64,000 nt of DNA, taken from positions 89,468,991 through 89,532,990 of the forward strand of contig OZ035961.1 in NCBI GenBank assembly GCA_964034945.1, read 5' to 3'. The stretch is from Chrysopilus asiliformis (lineage: Eukaryota > Arthropoda > Insecta > Diptera > Rhagionidae). The notes under the pieces are model-generated. The model had not been told where the DNA came from, searched no databases, and saw nothing but the letters and a program-made list of their open reading frames with translations. Made by a program: the position numbers and the translations under genes. This document shows, piece by piece, positions 35,401-44,900 of the stretch (its first letter is position 1; every line of letters starts with the position of its first letter).

Positions 35401-37091
35401 ATAACTTCCCAACCCTTTTAAGTGCAAAAGTAATTCAAACCACATGCACATTTGTTAGAATTCCATGACATATTTATCGCTTAACTGCAACCCGTTTAAA
35501 AGCAAAACCCCTATTACTGCACGAAAAATAAGTCTTAAATTAGGTTTCTCCGTCATATATTTTCTGTCTGATAGTTGCACAAGTGCTTTTTTCCTTTTAA
35601 TTTTTAATACCTACCTTTTTTTTTGCTTTTTTCCTTTTAATTTTTAATACCTACCTTATTTTCTTAAAATTTCTTGATCGTATGTGTCTTTATAGGTAGA
35701 AACCAGTGCAATTATATTGTGATCTTACAGTTCTAGGAAGTCAATGTACAATTTTCTACAATTAAGGACTCTGATAAGTGCACAATTTCGTGCAGTAAAA
35801 AGGGTCCCGCATAAGTGCACAATTTTTGCTGTTAAAGGAGTATCGGATAAGCCCAAACCCTCGTGACTGCACAACAAATACAGGATTTTTTCCATGTGCA
35901 ATTATCCGGGGCTTACCATATATTCCTATATGATGTACCATATCGTAATATATAAAAATGGATGTTTGTTTGTCTGTCTGTTTGAGATTACAAAACTCAA
36001 AAACTACTGGACCGATTTTTATGCGATTTTTTGCAAAATGATCTGCGTTGTCAGGAGCAGGGTTTTAGCTATGTTAGATTTTCAAAATTCGAATCAGAAG
36101 GTCATGTAAAGATAATGTAAATCCCTTTTTTCCAATTTTTCTCACAAAAACTGGCTTTGAGAGGTTTTCAGGGTTGTTCATCACGAATCTGGCGGTGGAA
36201 TTTCAAAATTCGAAACGGAAGGTCCTGTAAGGATAACGAAAATATCCTCTTTCCCTTTTTCCCCGGGAAAAATCGGCATAAAGGGGTCTCCGGGGTCGCT
36301 GATCGCGAATCCGGTGTTGGAATTTCAAAATTCGAAACGGAAGGTCCTGTAAAGATAACGTTTTTTCGCAAAAAATTTAAAGTTATTTATGGTTTTTTGG
36401 CATTCTAAAATTTATACAAAAAACTTTAAGCTGGCAGAGACGAAGGGTCTGTTAGTACAGTATAAAAAAAACGAGTAACTCTCACCTGCGTATCTTCCGA
36501 CATGGACTCATCGTATTTCGCCTTATCGAATACTGGCGGATTGTCGTTAATATCACCGATAATCACCTTGAACGTGCAAACATCGTCCAATGGCGGCCGG
36601 CCATCGTCGGTTGCATGTACCGTTATATACGTTTCTAGCTCCCGAATCGGTTCGTCCCGATCGAACGTGTGAGCGGTTCGAATTTCACCGGTATTCGAAT
36701 CGATTTTGAATTTCGGCCGTTCCGAGGCGCTCGTCGCGAACCGGTATTTGATCGTTTGATTCTCATCGGGATCTTCGGCCTCGACTTTGATCACGAAGGT
36801 GTTCGGAGGCTGTTCCTCCTTCACCATTGGCGCGTAATCCTTACAGTTTTTGAATGCCGGCTTACGGTTATCCATGTAGTTGTTATTGTTCACGTGATTC
36901 GTATTAACGTTACCGTTATTATTGGCATTTTGAATGTTTTGATTATAGGCAGAGATCGTTTCGCGGGTAATTCGGGCTATGCTGCTTGAATGCGGCTGCT
37001 GGTGGTGTCCTAATCCGGGTGGCTCTGCTGTAGAACACAGGGTGGCACTAAGGAGTTGCAGCGCAACTATCACAAACAATCGGACTTTCAT
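16595..37091 (-). CDS. shg: DE-cadherin (shotgun), whole gene, two coding exons
   Basis: This is a classical epithelial cadherin of adherens junctions, binding cells together in a Ca2+-dependent way and linking through catenins to actin. Exons are 37091-36486 and 20470-16595, joined in phase 0 (GATACGCAG|GTGAG ... TTACAG|GTCAAC). The product is 1493 residues, against about 1507 in Drosophila. Order: signal peptide (1-20), Asn-rich linker, extracellular cadherin repeats with DINDNPP, DVNDNIP, DKNDHPP, DVNDNPP and DINDNAP, a non-chordate cadherin region, EGF-like and laminin-G domains, one membrane helix (about 1317-1339), and a tail of about 154 residues with the p120 and beta-catenin binding blocks. 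Fly shg has more exons, so the two-exon structure is notable. The 16-kb intron holds four antisense genes and many transposons. Confidence 0.96.
20471..21190. other. shg intron, 3' part, repeat-like and AT-rich
   Basis: No gene on either strand. Blocks such as ATATCTCGATAACGG and AAAGACAAAGATGTAGAAAA recur across the window and mark degenerate RF2-associated repeats. Confidence 0.5.
21235..21540 (+). repeat. RF2 repeat copy
   Basis: It carries TTACTTCCGGCTAACGGATT, CCAAAAGTTAATAAG and GACACACAGCTAACAGATAG, and ends in the palindrome ACTTTCCTATAGAGGAAAGT. Confidence 0.75.
21832..22447 (+). CDS. Small secreted DUF1091-like protein, paralogue 1
   Basis: Two exons: 21832-21885 (18 codons, signal peptide MGLGKLHGVVLLFAIINK) and 21950-22447, with a 64-bp GT-AG intron. 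The product has 183 residues. Core features shared with three neighbours: FWYIEF at the start of exon 2, a LGPY-x-TC segment, GYC, a WFDPS motif, YLTD, RNICQL, SRMVV, a KRCPIKIGNYSL block and a LPLPMGV-like stretch. The CP-x(3)-G-x-Y-x-L block with later P-x-G is typical of insect DUF1091 (PF06477), a large family of small secreted proteins of unclear function. The gene lies within the shg intron on the opposite strand. The family name is inferred from motif layout only. Confidence 0.82.
22696..23625. repeat. Older repeat split by a LINE 3' end, itself split by a hAT element
   Basis: GTGAACAGCATATC at about 22700 and ATACAAAATCTACGTTG at about 23597 are halves of a repeat seen intact near 10988-11040. 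A LINE tail (GCCAGAGTTTAGAGGAAGAC, also at 40613) sits between them, and a hAT element lies in the tail. Confidence 0.65.
22780..23576. mobile_element. hAT-type non-autonomous element with 8-bp target duplication
   Basis: Termini TAGGGATGC and GCATCCCTA are inverted, and the flanks repeat CTCAGGAT exactly (22772-22779 and 23577-23584). Eight-bp duplications and this kind of terminus are hAT hallmarks. CGATACCTCGATGTT-type hairpins lie at the ends. The 797-bp body holds no transposase but includes RF2-like blocks. An inverted relative is at 34751. Confidence 0.88.
24125..24800 (+). repeat. RF2 repeat copy interrupted by a MITE
   Basis: RF2 runs from GCCGCCATATTTTGGTTACT to ATACACAGACTAACA at about 24275, then resumes after the insertion with AGAAAGACATTTTTGTAATA. 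Confidence 0.7.
24279..24709. mobile_element. MITE with TTAGGC...TTTACAC termini
   Basis: Left end TTAGGCCTCATTTACACTTG, right end GGTGTAAACGGCGCCTAA. A second start-like block (TTAGGCCCAGTCTACACTTG) occurs internally near 24425, so the element may be a tandem composite. A related copy lies at 45200-45400. Confidence 0.7.
25094..25693 (+). CDS. Small secreted DUF1091-like protein, paralogue 2
   Basis: Exon 1 is 25094-25147 (MFLLNTNRIILHLAIVEL, 18 codons as in the other paralogues). Exon 2 is 25208-25693, starting INSSWYVEF. The product has 179 residues with LGPYGTC, WFDPS, RNVCQIF, KKCPIKKGNYSL and LPLGV. The 60-bp intron (donor GTCAAA, acceptor TTTCAG) is a multiple of three and has no stop in frame, so one unbroken frame of 199 codons also exists. 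The exon-intron layout of the paralogues favours splicing. AATAAA follows at about 25698. Confidence 0.8.
   Translation: MFLLNTNRIILHLAIVELVKYFFNLNIINIFLSAYYFQINSSWYVEFTELDIKILGPYGTCNFGVTKNRSITGYCKLEFDWFDPSLTHLVYLTDDIRNITIVNFKRNVCQIFKSKDVVSRMAVNLVLSKINIPKKCPIKKGNYSLRHPLSISSKDVPKIFNIPKIPLPLGVSVGDFFGKIDNEKIHIAHLCVKYRIVYE
25955..26420 (-). repeat. RF2 repeat copy in reverse orientation with expanded microsatellite
   Basis: Reverse-complement RF2 landmarks flank the array: TCGATTGGAGCATTGTTATA on the left, TGTGTACAAGATTTCTC and GGCGTGTTTGG on the right. Confidence 0.75.
26005..26310. repeat. (CTGTCAGT)n array, about 38 copies
   Basis: An 8-bp unit repeated over about 306 bp, with CTGTTAGT/TTGTCAGT-like variants mostly at the left edge. 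It occupies the place where other RF2 copies have only three or four such units. The open frames it creates (SVCQSVSL...) are not genes. Confidence 0.95.
27358..28121. mobile_element. hAT element with perfect 8-bp target duplication GTCTAAAC
   Basis: Termini CAAGCCTCGGCAC and GTGCCGAGGCCTG are inverted with one mismatch. GTCTAAAC flanks both sides (27350-27357, 28122-28129). The element is 764 bp and keeps only a zinc-finger fragment of its transposase. Confidence 0.9.
27689..27943 (+). CDS. Truncated hAT transposase N-terminus with BED-like zinc finger
   Basis: 84 codons. CLVCSYMSNKKFNLKRHYNS with CHK gives C-x2-C-x(n)-H-x(4-5)-H spacing and the NLKRHY signature found in BED-type fingers of hAT transposases and their domesticated relatives. 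The catalytic domain is missing, so this could be a decay remnant or a DNA-binding-only product. The hAT termini around it support its origin. Confidence 0.65.
   Translation: MKRSYSNSNTMSCDWENKYLITTNNDNRQCLVCSYMSNKKFNLKRHYNSCHKFDFARCNEVERVRQVDNLKKVFFREISFRRNK
28893..30732 (+). CDS. Small secreted DUF1091-like protein, paralogue 3
   Basis: Exon 1 is 28893-28946 (MVQMKIHVLLLLLAVIKN) and exon 2 is 30244-30732 (from VKPFWYVEL), giving 180 residues. It shares LGPY-equivalent VGPYGYC, WFDPF, YLTDDKRN, RNICQL, SRIVV, KKCPIKKGNYSL and LPLPLGV with the other copies. Its intron is 1297 bp rather than 60-70 bp, because it contains an RF1 copy and a degenerate minisatellite. The splice sites (AAT|GTAAGA, TTGTAG|GTA) remain good. 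AATAAA is at 30735. Confidence 0.8.
29095..30140. repeat. Degenerate minisatellite of about 35 bp, interrupted
   Basis: Copies of AACCAAAACCAGAGCCAAAT plus TTTTGGAATTTTAGA occur on both sides of the RF1 insertion and again around 30020-30090, all inside the intron of paralogue 3. Confidence 0.65.
29218..29783 (+). mobile_element. RF1 repeat copy
   Basis: It starts TATACCCGTATGGTGAAACC, has the GTCCGTCTGTCCGT run, a subterminal CACCATACGGG and the end GGTTATGTTT. Confidence 0.85.
30840..30920. repeat. CTTCGGCC-rich block downstream of paralogue 3
   Basis: CACCTTCGGCCAAACTTCGG and GCAAGTGAACGGTCAAAT recur downstream of paralogue 4 (34485-34570), marking a segmental duplication that covers gene and flank. 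Another CTTCGGCC-rich block lies at 32900-33030. Confidence 0.75.
30921..32021. mobile_element. 1.1-kb inverted-repeat element, insertion shown by an empty paralogous site
   Basis: Left end TCCCAAGCAACCAGATAAGG, right end CTATAAGGTTACTTGGGA. The duplicated flank downstream of paralogue 4 reads GTCAAATATCAATGC with no insertion. Interior CCTTATAAGGCG-type motifs recur in both orientations. No transposase frame was found. Confidence 0.8.
32299..32580 (+). repeat. RF1 3' end, interrupted by a hairpin element
   Basis: The RF1 tail (AAATCCGATTGGAATAAA ... CACCATACGGGTTTTC ... GGCAATTATA) is broken at 32429 and resumes after 32555 with AGCTTTTGTTATGTTT. Confidence 0.8.
32429..32555. mobile_element. 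127-bp near-perfect hairpin element
   Basis: Arms of about 55 bp start GGCCCTATCACAGAATCCGA and end in the exact reverse complement. There is one obvious mismatch and a 17-base loop. Confidence 0.85.
33695..34307 (+). CDS. Small secreted DUF1091-like protein, paralogue 4
   Basis: Exon 1 is 33695-33748 (MVLIKSYLLLVILLMIKT) and exon 2 is 33819-34307, with a 70-bp intron. The product has 180 residues. It is closest to paralogue 3 (same EFMATEIK/ELMATKLE start, NICQF/NICQL, KKCPIKTGNYSL, ending RFVFDN), and the downstream flank is duplicated too, so these two arose from a recent tandem duplication. AATAAA follows the stop. Confidence 0.82.
34751..35380 (-). mobile_element. hAT-type element, inverted relative of 22780-23576, one end missing
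   Basis: It begins TAGGGATGCCAACGATACCT with a CCTCGATGTTTGCAAAACAT-type hairpin and follows the other copy in reverse order as far as the TAGAGCATCCGC block near 35365. The distal terminus and target duplication are not visible. Confidence 0.75.
35385..35920. other. Repeat remnant, no gene
   Basis: TCCTCTGATAACTTCC on the left and AATTATCCGGGG on the right, with CAAAAGTGC/GTGCACAA blocks in both senses, resemble decayed pogo-like ends. A 38-bp duplication (CTTTTTTCCTTTTAATTTTT) lies at 35586-35655. Confidence 0.35.
35955..36365 (+). repeat. RF3 repeat with three tandem units of about 122 bp
   Basis: CGAAACGGAAGG-type cores start at 36090, 36211 and 36333. The leading block with TTTGTTTGTCTGTCTG and CTACTGGACCGATTTTTATG occurs in reverse at 8100-8200. 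Confidence 0.8.
36486..37091 (-). CDS. shg: shg coding exon 1 (signal peptide and first cadherin repeat)
   Basis: 202 codons. MKVRLFVIVALQLLSATLCS is a clear signal peptide. An Asn-rich spacer follows, then the cadherin repeat that includes KPAFKNC and DINDNPPVFD. The exon ends at MSEDTQ with donor CAG|GTGAGAG. Reading past this donor adds 19 unrelated codons, so the splice is preferred. Confidence 0.95.
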
Positions 37092-38995
37092 ATTTGATTG
37101 ATTTTTTTTTTACTTTACTTTACGTTAACTCTACTCCTAACTAACTAGCGATTAATATTTATATTATGAAAAATATAACATATAAACTTTTTGCTAAGGC
37201 ACCATAAGAACTTGATTGATTAGCAGCACATTTTCTGATGTGAATTGACAAGCCTTTCACTTGCCCGCACCAGAAACCGGGCCCAAATTCACAGGTAGGT
37301 GTATGGGTGGATTATGAATTTATTTCGTAGAAAATCAATTCGTTTACACAAATCCAGTGCGATTGCGTTGAGGATTTAGGAATCACCACGAATTTCAATT
37401 ATTGCACTATAATTCTGTTGTTTTCTCTACGAATTCACCGTATTATTGAAATTTCTGTAAAACAGTGTGAGTCATCGGAAGCGGCAACTTTCTGCTGTTG
37501 CATTTTGTCGAGGTAAATAAATGAAAAAAAAATCTACACAAGCACTCGCACTTCAACACACCTGAACGGCGGTTTGTAAAGGTAAATGAAGCCACAGGTA
37601 AAAACTAGGTGTTGTCCAGGTGAGTAAATCCGACGCGGAGCAAAAACCTAGAACTTTTATTGAATTTTTTTTTTAAATTCTGATTCACTTTTGAATTTTT
37701 CTATTCAACGGAAATTAGCATTTAAACTGCACTGGAATCTCGTTGCTGTTGTGTTGAAATTCAATGTAATCCAATGGAATTTCGGAATTTACCGTTAACG
37801 TAATTCACAGAATTGAAACGAACCGGAGACCACCTTTTGTACTTTTTTATTAACTGAAATTAATGAAAATCTGCATTTGATCCACGAGAAATTCCGCAAC
37901 GGACCACCGACTCGCGTTTCCAATTCACACTCAAAGCGATAATTCTTAGGTACGCTAACGATCTACAGGTAAAAGAACCCGTTTTTCGTAATACCGGTTT
38001 CCCCTCTTATTGAACGTGGAGAAATCTACATAAACACCCTCTTCCGACAAACCCAAGCTGAGCACTGAGCGAATTCCGAGAGCGCGAGTCTGAGAGGCAA
38101 TTCAAGAAAGTAGGTAGGCCTTAGATGGATTCGAGGTCAACTGCAACTCGTCTAAAGTTTTTAATCGCTACTTTTGACGAGAAAAATCAATTTTGACACA
38201 ATTTTAAGAGTTTAAGAGTATCTGAGAGTCACAACCAAACAGGCAAAATTGTCAGGCTAGTTGAGAAATTCAAATTTTCAACTTCGGAACAGTTAAATCG
38301 CCGTATTTTTTTCAAAATCGTATTCAAAGTAACGACCGTTTTTCAAACCCACCAGTTGCCATGGCTAAAAAAGGAACTAAATCACGTCTCAGAACGTGTC
38401 GCTGTGGCTAAATATGGAACTAAATAGTGTACTAAGAACGGAGGTGTTATGATTATCAGCTAGAATATTTAGTACAGTCGATAATGCAGTTCGCAATAGG
38501 CTTAGGGGAACAATCCCTTCTAGCTTTCGCAAACGGATTGTTTCTCCGTATCCGGAAAAAGGACAAAGAAGAAGACAACTCGGAAATTTTGACAGCCACT
38601 CGTAAAAGTTCGTGGTGAATCGTTCTAGGCGAGTTGACTTCATTTATCTGCGAGTTTTTCAATTTTCCTGGGGTTTTATGTGAGGAAATCCAACTCTGAG
38701 GAATTTTCCACGCTTTTTTCAGTACACATCAAACATTTCCAAGTAAGTTCGGCCTCGAAAATTGCGCTTTTCCTGCCAACCAACACCTTTTGCTTTCTTT
38801 TCGGTCAATGAATCATCTTTGGGGCGCCTTAGCTTGTATCGTCATCAAAAAAAGGCTGACCACCACCGAAATCAGGTCCTTGTCCCCCGGCGCCCCATTC
38901 ATCCTAATTTTTTTTATCCATTGCAAAATAATCGGCGATTCTGTGCTGTAGCAAAATTAAATTGAAATTTCTTTTTAGGTTTTCAGTTCAACAAA
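37092..38995. promoter_or_regulatory. Shared upstream region of shg and cpa
   Basis: The two genes face away from each other. No coding sequence was found. Both promoters and any untranslated first exons should lie here. A splice acceptor just before the cpa start (TTTTTAG at 38978 or TTTCAG at 38986) indicates a spliced cpa leader. Confidence 0.6.
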
Positions 38996-41900
38996 ATGGA
39001 AGACGCGATCAGCGACCAAGAAAAGGTGCGAATCGTCTCGGACTTCATTTTGCACGCCCCGCCCGGCGAGTTCAATGAGGTGTTCAACGATGTCCGGGAG
39101 CTACTGAAGAACGACGCCCTGCTTAAGGAAGGCGCCAGTGCCGCATTTGCCCAATACAACAAGGATCAGTTGACCCCCGTTCGGATCGAGGGCAGCGAAC
39201 ACCATGCAGTAATCACAGAATTCAATGATTTGGGTAAGTCGCGCGGGAAGCAGCGAGCAGGCAGGAAGGTGACACGAAAATATCGTCTTGGTCAGCGCAT
39301 ACCGACTATTACTCATTTTTAGTCTGGAAGCAATGGGCAGTGGATCGAAACAGAAACGGAAATCTTTCTATTTATTCTTCTTATCGCTCTTTTATACTGT
39401 CGATAATCCGATATCGCTTCAAGTATGAATTTCTGTGGAATCCATGGTATCGAGGGTTGACGTTGCATGCAATTTAGATACAAGTTTTATGTGGAAATTC
39501 GAGAATCGATCAAACCTTGCCTTCCCTTGTTTTCATATTCGCTCACTCGAAAATCCATTAATTCTTGGCTAAATTGGTGGCAAAACGATGTTGTGATAAA
39601 TGTTGGAGGCTCACGCCCTAATTTGCTAACAGTTTCTGTTATATTCCACTCGTTTCACTTCACATACCAACAATAATTGCATTTTGTTTGGGTGTTTTGG
39701 ACGCCTCATTATCTCATCTTGTTAACACGTCGATATGAACAAAAAGCCGATTGTCTGAATGATTTTTTTTTATAAATAGAAAGGCAATATCTATCCGGCT
39801 TTGTGATTTTACTTTTTCCTAAATTTTGACCCTGAGATTTGGTGCAAAAGGCACTATCTGTTTGTCTGTTTGTATCTCTATCTGTCTGTCCTTGCTGTCT
39901 ATTCGTATTTATGTTAGTCTGCCTTTGAAGTTGTCCATAAAACACATCACTTTTTTGCGTTTTCGAACTCCCCCGTCTCCACTTCGTAACCTTTTTGATG
40001 ATTTTTTGTATAGAATTTAATGCCGACATCGCACGATTTTAAGTATTTTAAGCATGAAAATAATAGACAAAAGTGTGGCTAAATTTAATAAATCACAAAA
40101 ATAGATTCGGATTTTAAAAAATCGCCACATTGGACACTTTTGATTCACGGAGTTTCAGCAAACGATAACAGGGGAAAAAGGTGAGGTAAGTAGGTTTTGT
40201 TGAGAAGAAATTTTTCTTTCAAATCGAACTATCTAATAATGAAAACGTCGTCAATGGAGATATCATGAAAAGAGTTTATTCAATATCGTAGAAGGGGGAG
40301 CGGGAAGGGGAGGGGTTTTTCTAGGGGGAAACATTTGTTTTCAGGCAAGACTTATTAAATACCGAAACCCTGGTGAAGATCCCTTCAGCGGATCCGGAGA
40401 TAGCAGAAGAGGGGATAAGAAGGGAGCAGACTTTCTGACAAGTATAGATAGTTTTTATGATAGTTAATGCTGACAAGCGTTCCTGTACCAGTTTATTCTA
40501 TGGAAACGGGAACGATATAAAAGTATTTAAACAAATATCCACTAAAACATGGCAAAATTGAAAAAAAAATCTCTCGAAAATGAATGGAAATGGATTTTTT
40601 TAATATAGTTCCAGCCAGAGTTTAGGGGCAGACCCTTTAATGCCGAAGAACAGCTCAGGATGGTCGGAAGGACAAAAGGAGATGTCGGTTTATGTTTTCC
40701 TTGAACTTTTGCGGGTTATAGTACGGGGGGAACACATCGGATGGTAAATCGTTCCAAAGTCTTGTTCTTCGCAGAATGAAGGAACCCCTAAACTTTACTG
40801 TACGAAAGCGGGGAGGCTCAAGGAAGAAGCCGTGCGCACGTGTAGCTGCACGAGAGGGTCTAGGGAAAATATACCGTGGAGGAATAAGTTGGGAAATTTC
40901 GGTGGAACATTTCCCATTGAAATATTTGTAGAATATGCTGAGTACCTCAACAGAGCGACGATGCTCGAGAGACGGTAATGAATCTGTCAAAGACTTGTCT
41001 GCAATCAGTCGGATCGCACGTTTTAGAATTCGGTCCAGCAGTTGCAGGACAGTTTTTGGTGCTTCAGCCCAAATGTGCGAATTGTACTCAACTCTCGGTC
41101 GAATGTAGGTCTTGTAGATGTTAGTTTTGATGTTAGGATGATATTTTTTGACTTCTAATGGAGGAAGAGTCCCCCTAAAATGAAAAACTCAGATTTTTTT
41201 GATATTTAGAAACTTTTTTTTGTAGCTCCACGTAAAATTGGAATTTCTTTAAAAATTAGCTTCTACCTGAAATGTATGCCGTACTAAATCGTCACTGTTT
41301 GGCCAAGCTGGGGCCATGCTTTTAAGCTTCGAAAAAAAATACAAGAATAAACATAACAAAAGCTATAATTGCCAATCTGGCAATTATTGAAAACCCGTAT
41401 GGTGATATTTGTATCAAAATTTGAACAGTTGTACCAAAATTCCACTTTGAAGGCAAACTTTCCAATAAGATTTTTTAAAATTTATTCTAATCGAATTTTG
41501 ATTTATGGAAGTTTTATGTAGAATTATATCCTAAATAACTTTTGTTCTTGGACTTTTTTGATAAGATGCACCGTTTTTGAAATATTAACAAAAAACATTT
41601 TCGTTTGTATGGGGAGTACCCCTCCTAATGGTCCATTTTTGCCCATGAACGAACTTAGCCTCGCAATTTACGAAAAACGGATCTGCGCAAAATTTCAAGT
41701 CTCTAGCTCAATCCGTGCGCCCGCAATCCGTGCCACATACAGACAGACTGACAGACAGACGGACGGACATGCAAAATTCAACTTTTTTTATCATTCTAAA
41801 CACACTGGTGTAATTCATTTTTGTTTGTGATGACGGGATCTTGGCGTTACAAACGGTAGGGCAAATTTAATATACCCTTTGGTTTCACCATACGGGTATA

Positions 41901-44900
41901 AAAATGCACTAAAAAGGAAAAAAATAATTTTTGGATACTGTGTATCAGAAATAAAAGGGAGAAAAATATTTATTTTATTTTTATGCTTTCTGATACACAG
42001 TGCAAGAAAATATTTTTTGTCTTTTTAGGGCGTGGAAGTAGGTCCAAATTAGATTCCAAGATTTGACCCCAACAGATAGGCAGACAAACAGACAGACACG
42101 AAAGCAAGCTAAATAAAAGGTTTTAATAAAATAAAAGCAATTTTAAACGGGCAATCATTTATTAATAAAATACAATTCAAATATTAAAATTCTACAGTTG
42201 TTTTGTTTGGCAAATGTCACAAAAGAACCATGCAGGATTCGACGATTTTTATGCCCCCGGGCTAACTTCTGAACCAGTTCGGGTTTCACTTTCGTAGTAC
42301 ATCCATTGGAAAGGTAATTTGCTCTAGTTTCATGGACATAAGCTCTTTTTTGGCGGGGAACTGCAGGGGGATGGTCAGCTGCCATCTTAAGGGCACTGAT
42401 TTTTCATGCATTTTTCGACGATTTTTATGCCCCCGGGCTAACTTCTGAATCATCCCCCTGCAGTTCCCCGCCAAAAAAGAGCCTATGTCCATGAAACTAG
42501 AGCAAAATACCTTTCTAATGCTGGTACAACCAAAGTGAAACCCAAAAGTTAGTCAAGGGGAATTTTCGTGCATCGTTCTTTGTTCTACTCGAAGCACTTG
42601 CCGACGGTATGAATCTGCATACAAGAAAAAATAAACAAAAATCATGACAACGCCGAAAGAGGATGTGAAAAGGCAAAAATTAACGTAACGATTTTTTTAT
42701 GGACGACTTAAAAGGAATTTTTCGTATGTAAAGTCAAAATTTTTAACAAAAAGACTCGAAATTAACAGGAAATCCTTCAAAATACTTAAAATTCATCACC
42801 AGAATAAGTATTAATTATTTGAATTTCTCGACTATATGAATTTTTATTATTATTTGATAATTTTTGGGCTATATGTCATATTGGAATATTTTTGCTGCTC
42901 AGAAGAACTTTCTGTCTTCCAACGTGAATCTCCTTAGTCACAATTTCGTTTAATTCGTGTTATTTTTAGCATGCACGCGTTCCAATATTTTCATTTGTCT
43001 TCATTTTATGCCATCATTTATCATAAATATCCAAAGTATTAAATAAGAGTCCAATGGTAGGTTTCACGAAACTGTTGGCGCCCACCACAGAAATATATCC
43101 CATAGAATGCGCCTTACTTGAAAAGCCCGTATAAAGAAATGGGCCAAAAACACTAATGCTTTCTCTATTTTCATAAGCCTAAAATTTATTTGCATGCCAT
43201 AGTGAAATGAATCCAGAATTGCCAACTTTGCTTTTATCAAGTTTCAAATTAAAAATGAATTTTAGCTTTTAAGTGAACTATAAACATTCTATATTCCAAA
43301 ACGAAGCATGATATATTTATCTCCTTTCCCCATAATAATATTTTGACATTTCAGTGGCCCATTTGAGATAGCAAAACACGATACGATATCTATTCTAATT
43401 CCGATATCTGTGGCGCCCACTAAATCGAGTTAGCAGTCTTTTTTTTACTTTCCTCTTCTATAGAAGGAAAGTATTGTATTCATAACGGAGACCGATTCGA
43501 GAACGGGGGCAGATAGAAAATTTCTGATCAGTACGAAATCCGTTTCAGGCAAAATTAAGAGGATGTCCGCGCATCTTTCTGTCTGTCTATCCGTTTTACG
43601 TATTTTAAATAACTTGAGAACGCGTTGACCTGGCGACGTGAAATTTTTTGTCAATAAGTTTTACAGAAATCGTAGTTTTCTACCAACTTTTGAGAAAGTA
43701 ACGGTAACTATAACGAATATCTCCCATACAATTATTTTAAAAAAATACCGTTTTATGAAAATTTTTCAAAACTTATGCGCTTTTGAGAAAAAATAAATAT
43801 AACAAAATTTAAAGTACATCCAATTTTCCACATTTTTTACTTGAAAGGTTCCTTTGTATCACAACCGATATTTCTATTTAAAATTCGATTTCGCTGTCGT
43901 TAAAATTTTCGTGAAACCCGCCACAAGAACACTAAAAATAAATTTAGCAAATGACCGAATGTCTCTGAATTTTTATCAATGATCCACCGTCGGCTCTCCT
44001 GTTAAAGTTAAATGATCTCAAGCGATTGATTTACGGGAAGATTTTCATTCATTCGAGGTTATAAATAAATTTCACTGCACGTTTTGTAGTAAATTAAACT
44101 TTAAGGCATTTAGATTTGAAAATTATGGCGTGAATAAATTCAGGCGCTGTTCATAAAATACTATACGCTTTCCCTCCACTCTTCTTACATAATTATGTAG
44201 TTTTTTATATGGACTCACACTATTGCGCTCCGTCCACCAGAAAGTGTGACGTTTTTTGTGAACAACTCCATATTTTAACAATATTTTGTCCGGAAAATTT
44301 GTTTTTTTGTTAAAAGATGCCTCAGATTATGATTTTTCTTGCAATAAATAAAAATGCACGATTTTAATCGTTGTTTCGAACCTTGAATTTTTTGAATTCA
44401 GTTTTACTCTTGAGTACGTGGAAATCCTTGAGTCGGGGGCCGATTTTACAAGTCGGGCTTTGGTTAGAAATTTTTGATTTTAATAAATTTAGTTCTTTAA
44501 ATTAATTGCCTGCTTGTTTTTTTACTTTCAGGTGGTGGCAGATTCTATGATCCTCGCACCAAGCAATCATTTCGCTACGATCATTTGCGCAAAGAGGCGA
44601 CTGATTATCAAAACTATGAAATCGATGCCAATGCCGAGCCATGGCGGGCTGCACTAGACCTTGAAGCGCTCGCCTATACTGCCAATCACTACAGACATGG
44701 GGTGAGTTTCGCTATATTTTTATATTCTTTTTTAATTGTTAGTTTCTAGTGGCCTCAAAATTGAAAAAAAATCTTTTTTTATTAGGGCTTGTCCATCGAA
44801 TCTGCCTTTCTCTCGGCACTACGACCGGTTTCCGGTCTTGTCCTGCGCAATGTTTCTCACCAGAGGTTCCGGTCACGTGCCGATGTCCTCCAGTTTTGCA

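Noticed and set aside
36157..36408. 83-codon frame with two similar segments
   Set aside because: It is created by tandem RF3 units, which are non-coding elsewhere.
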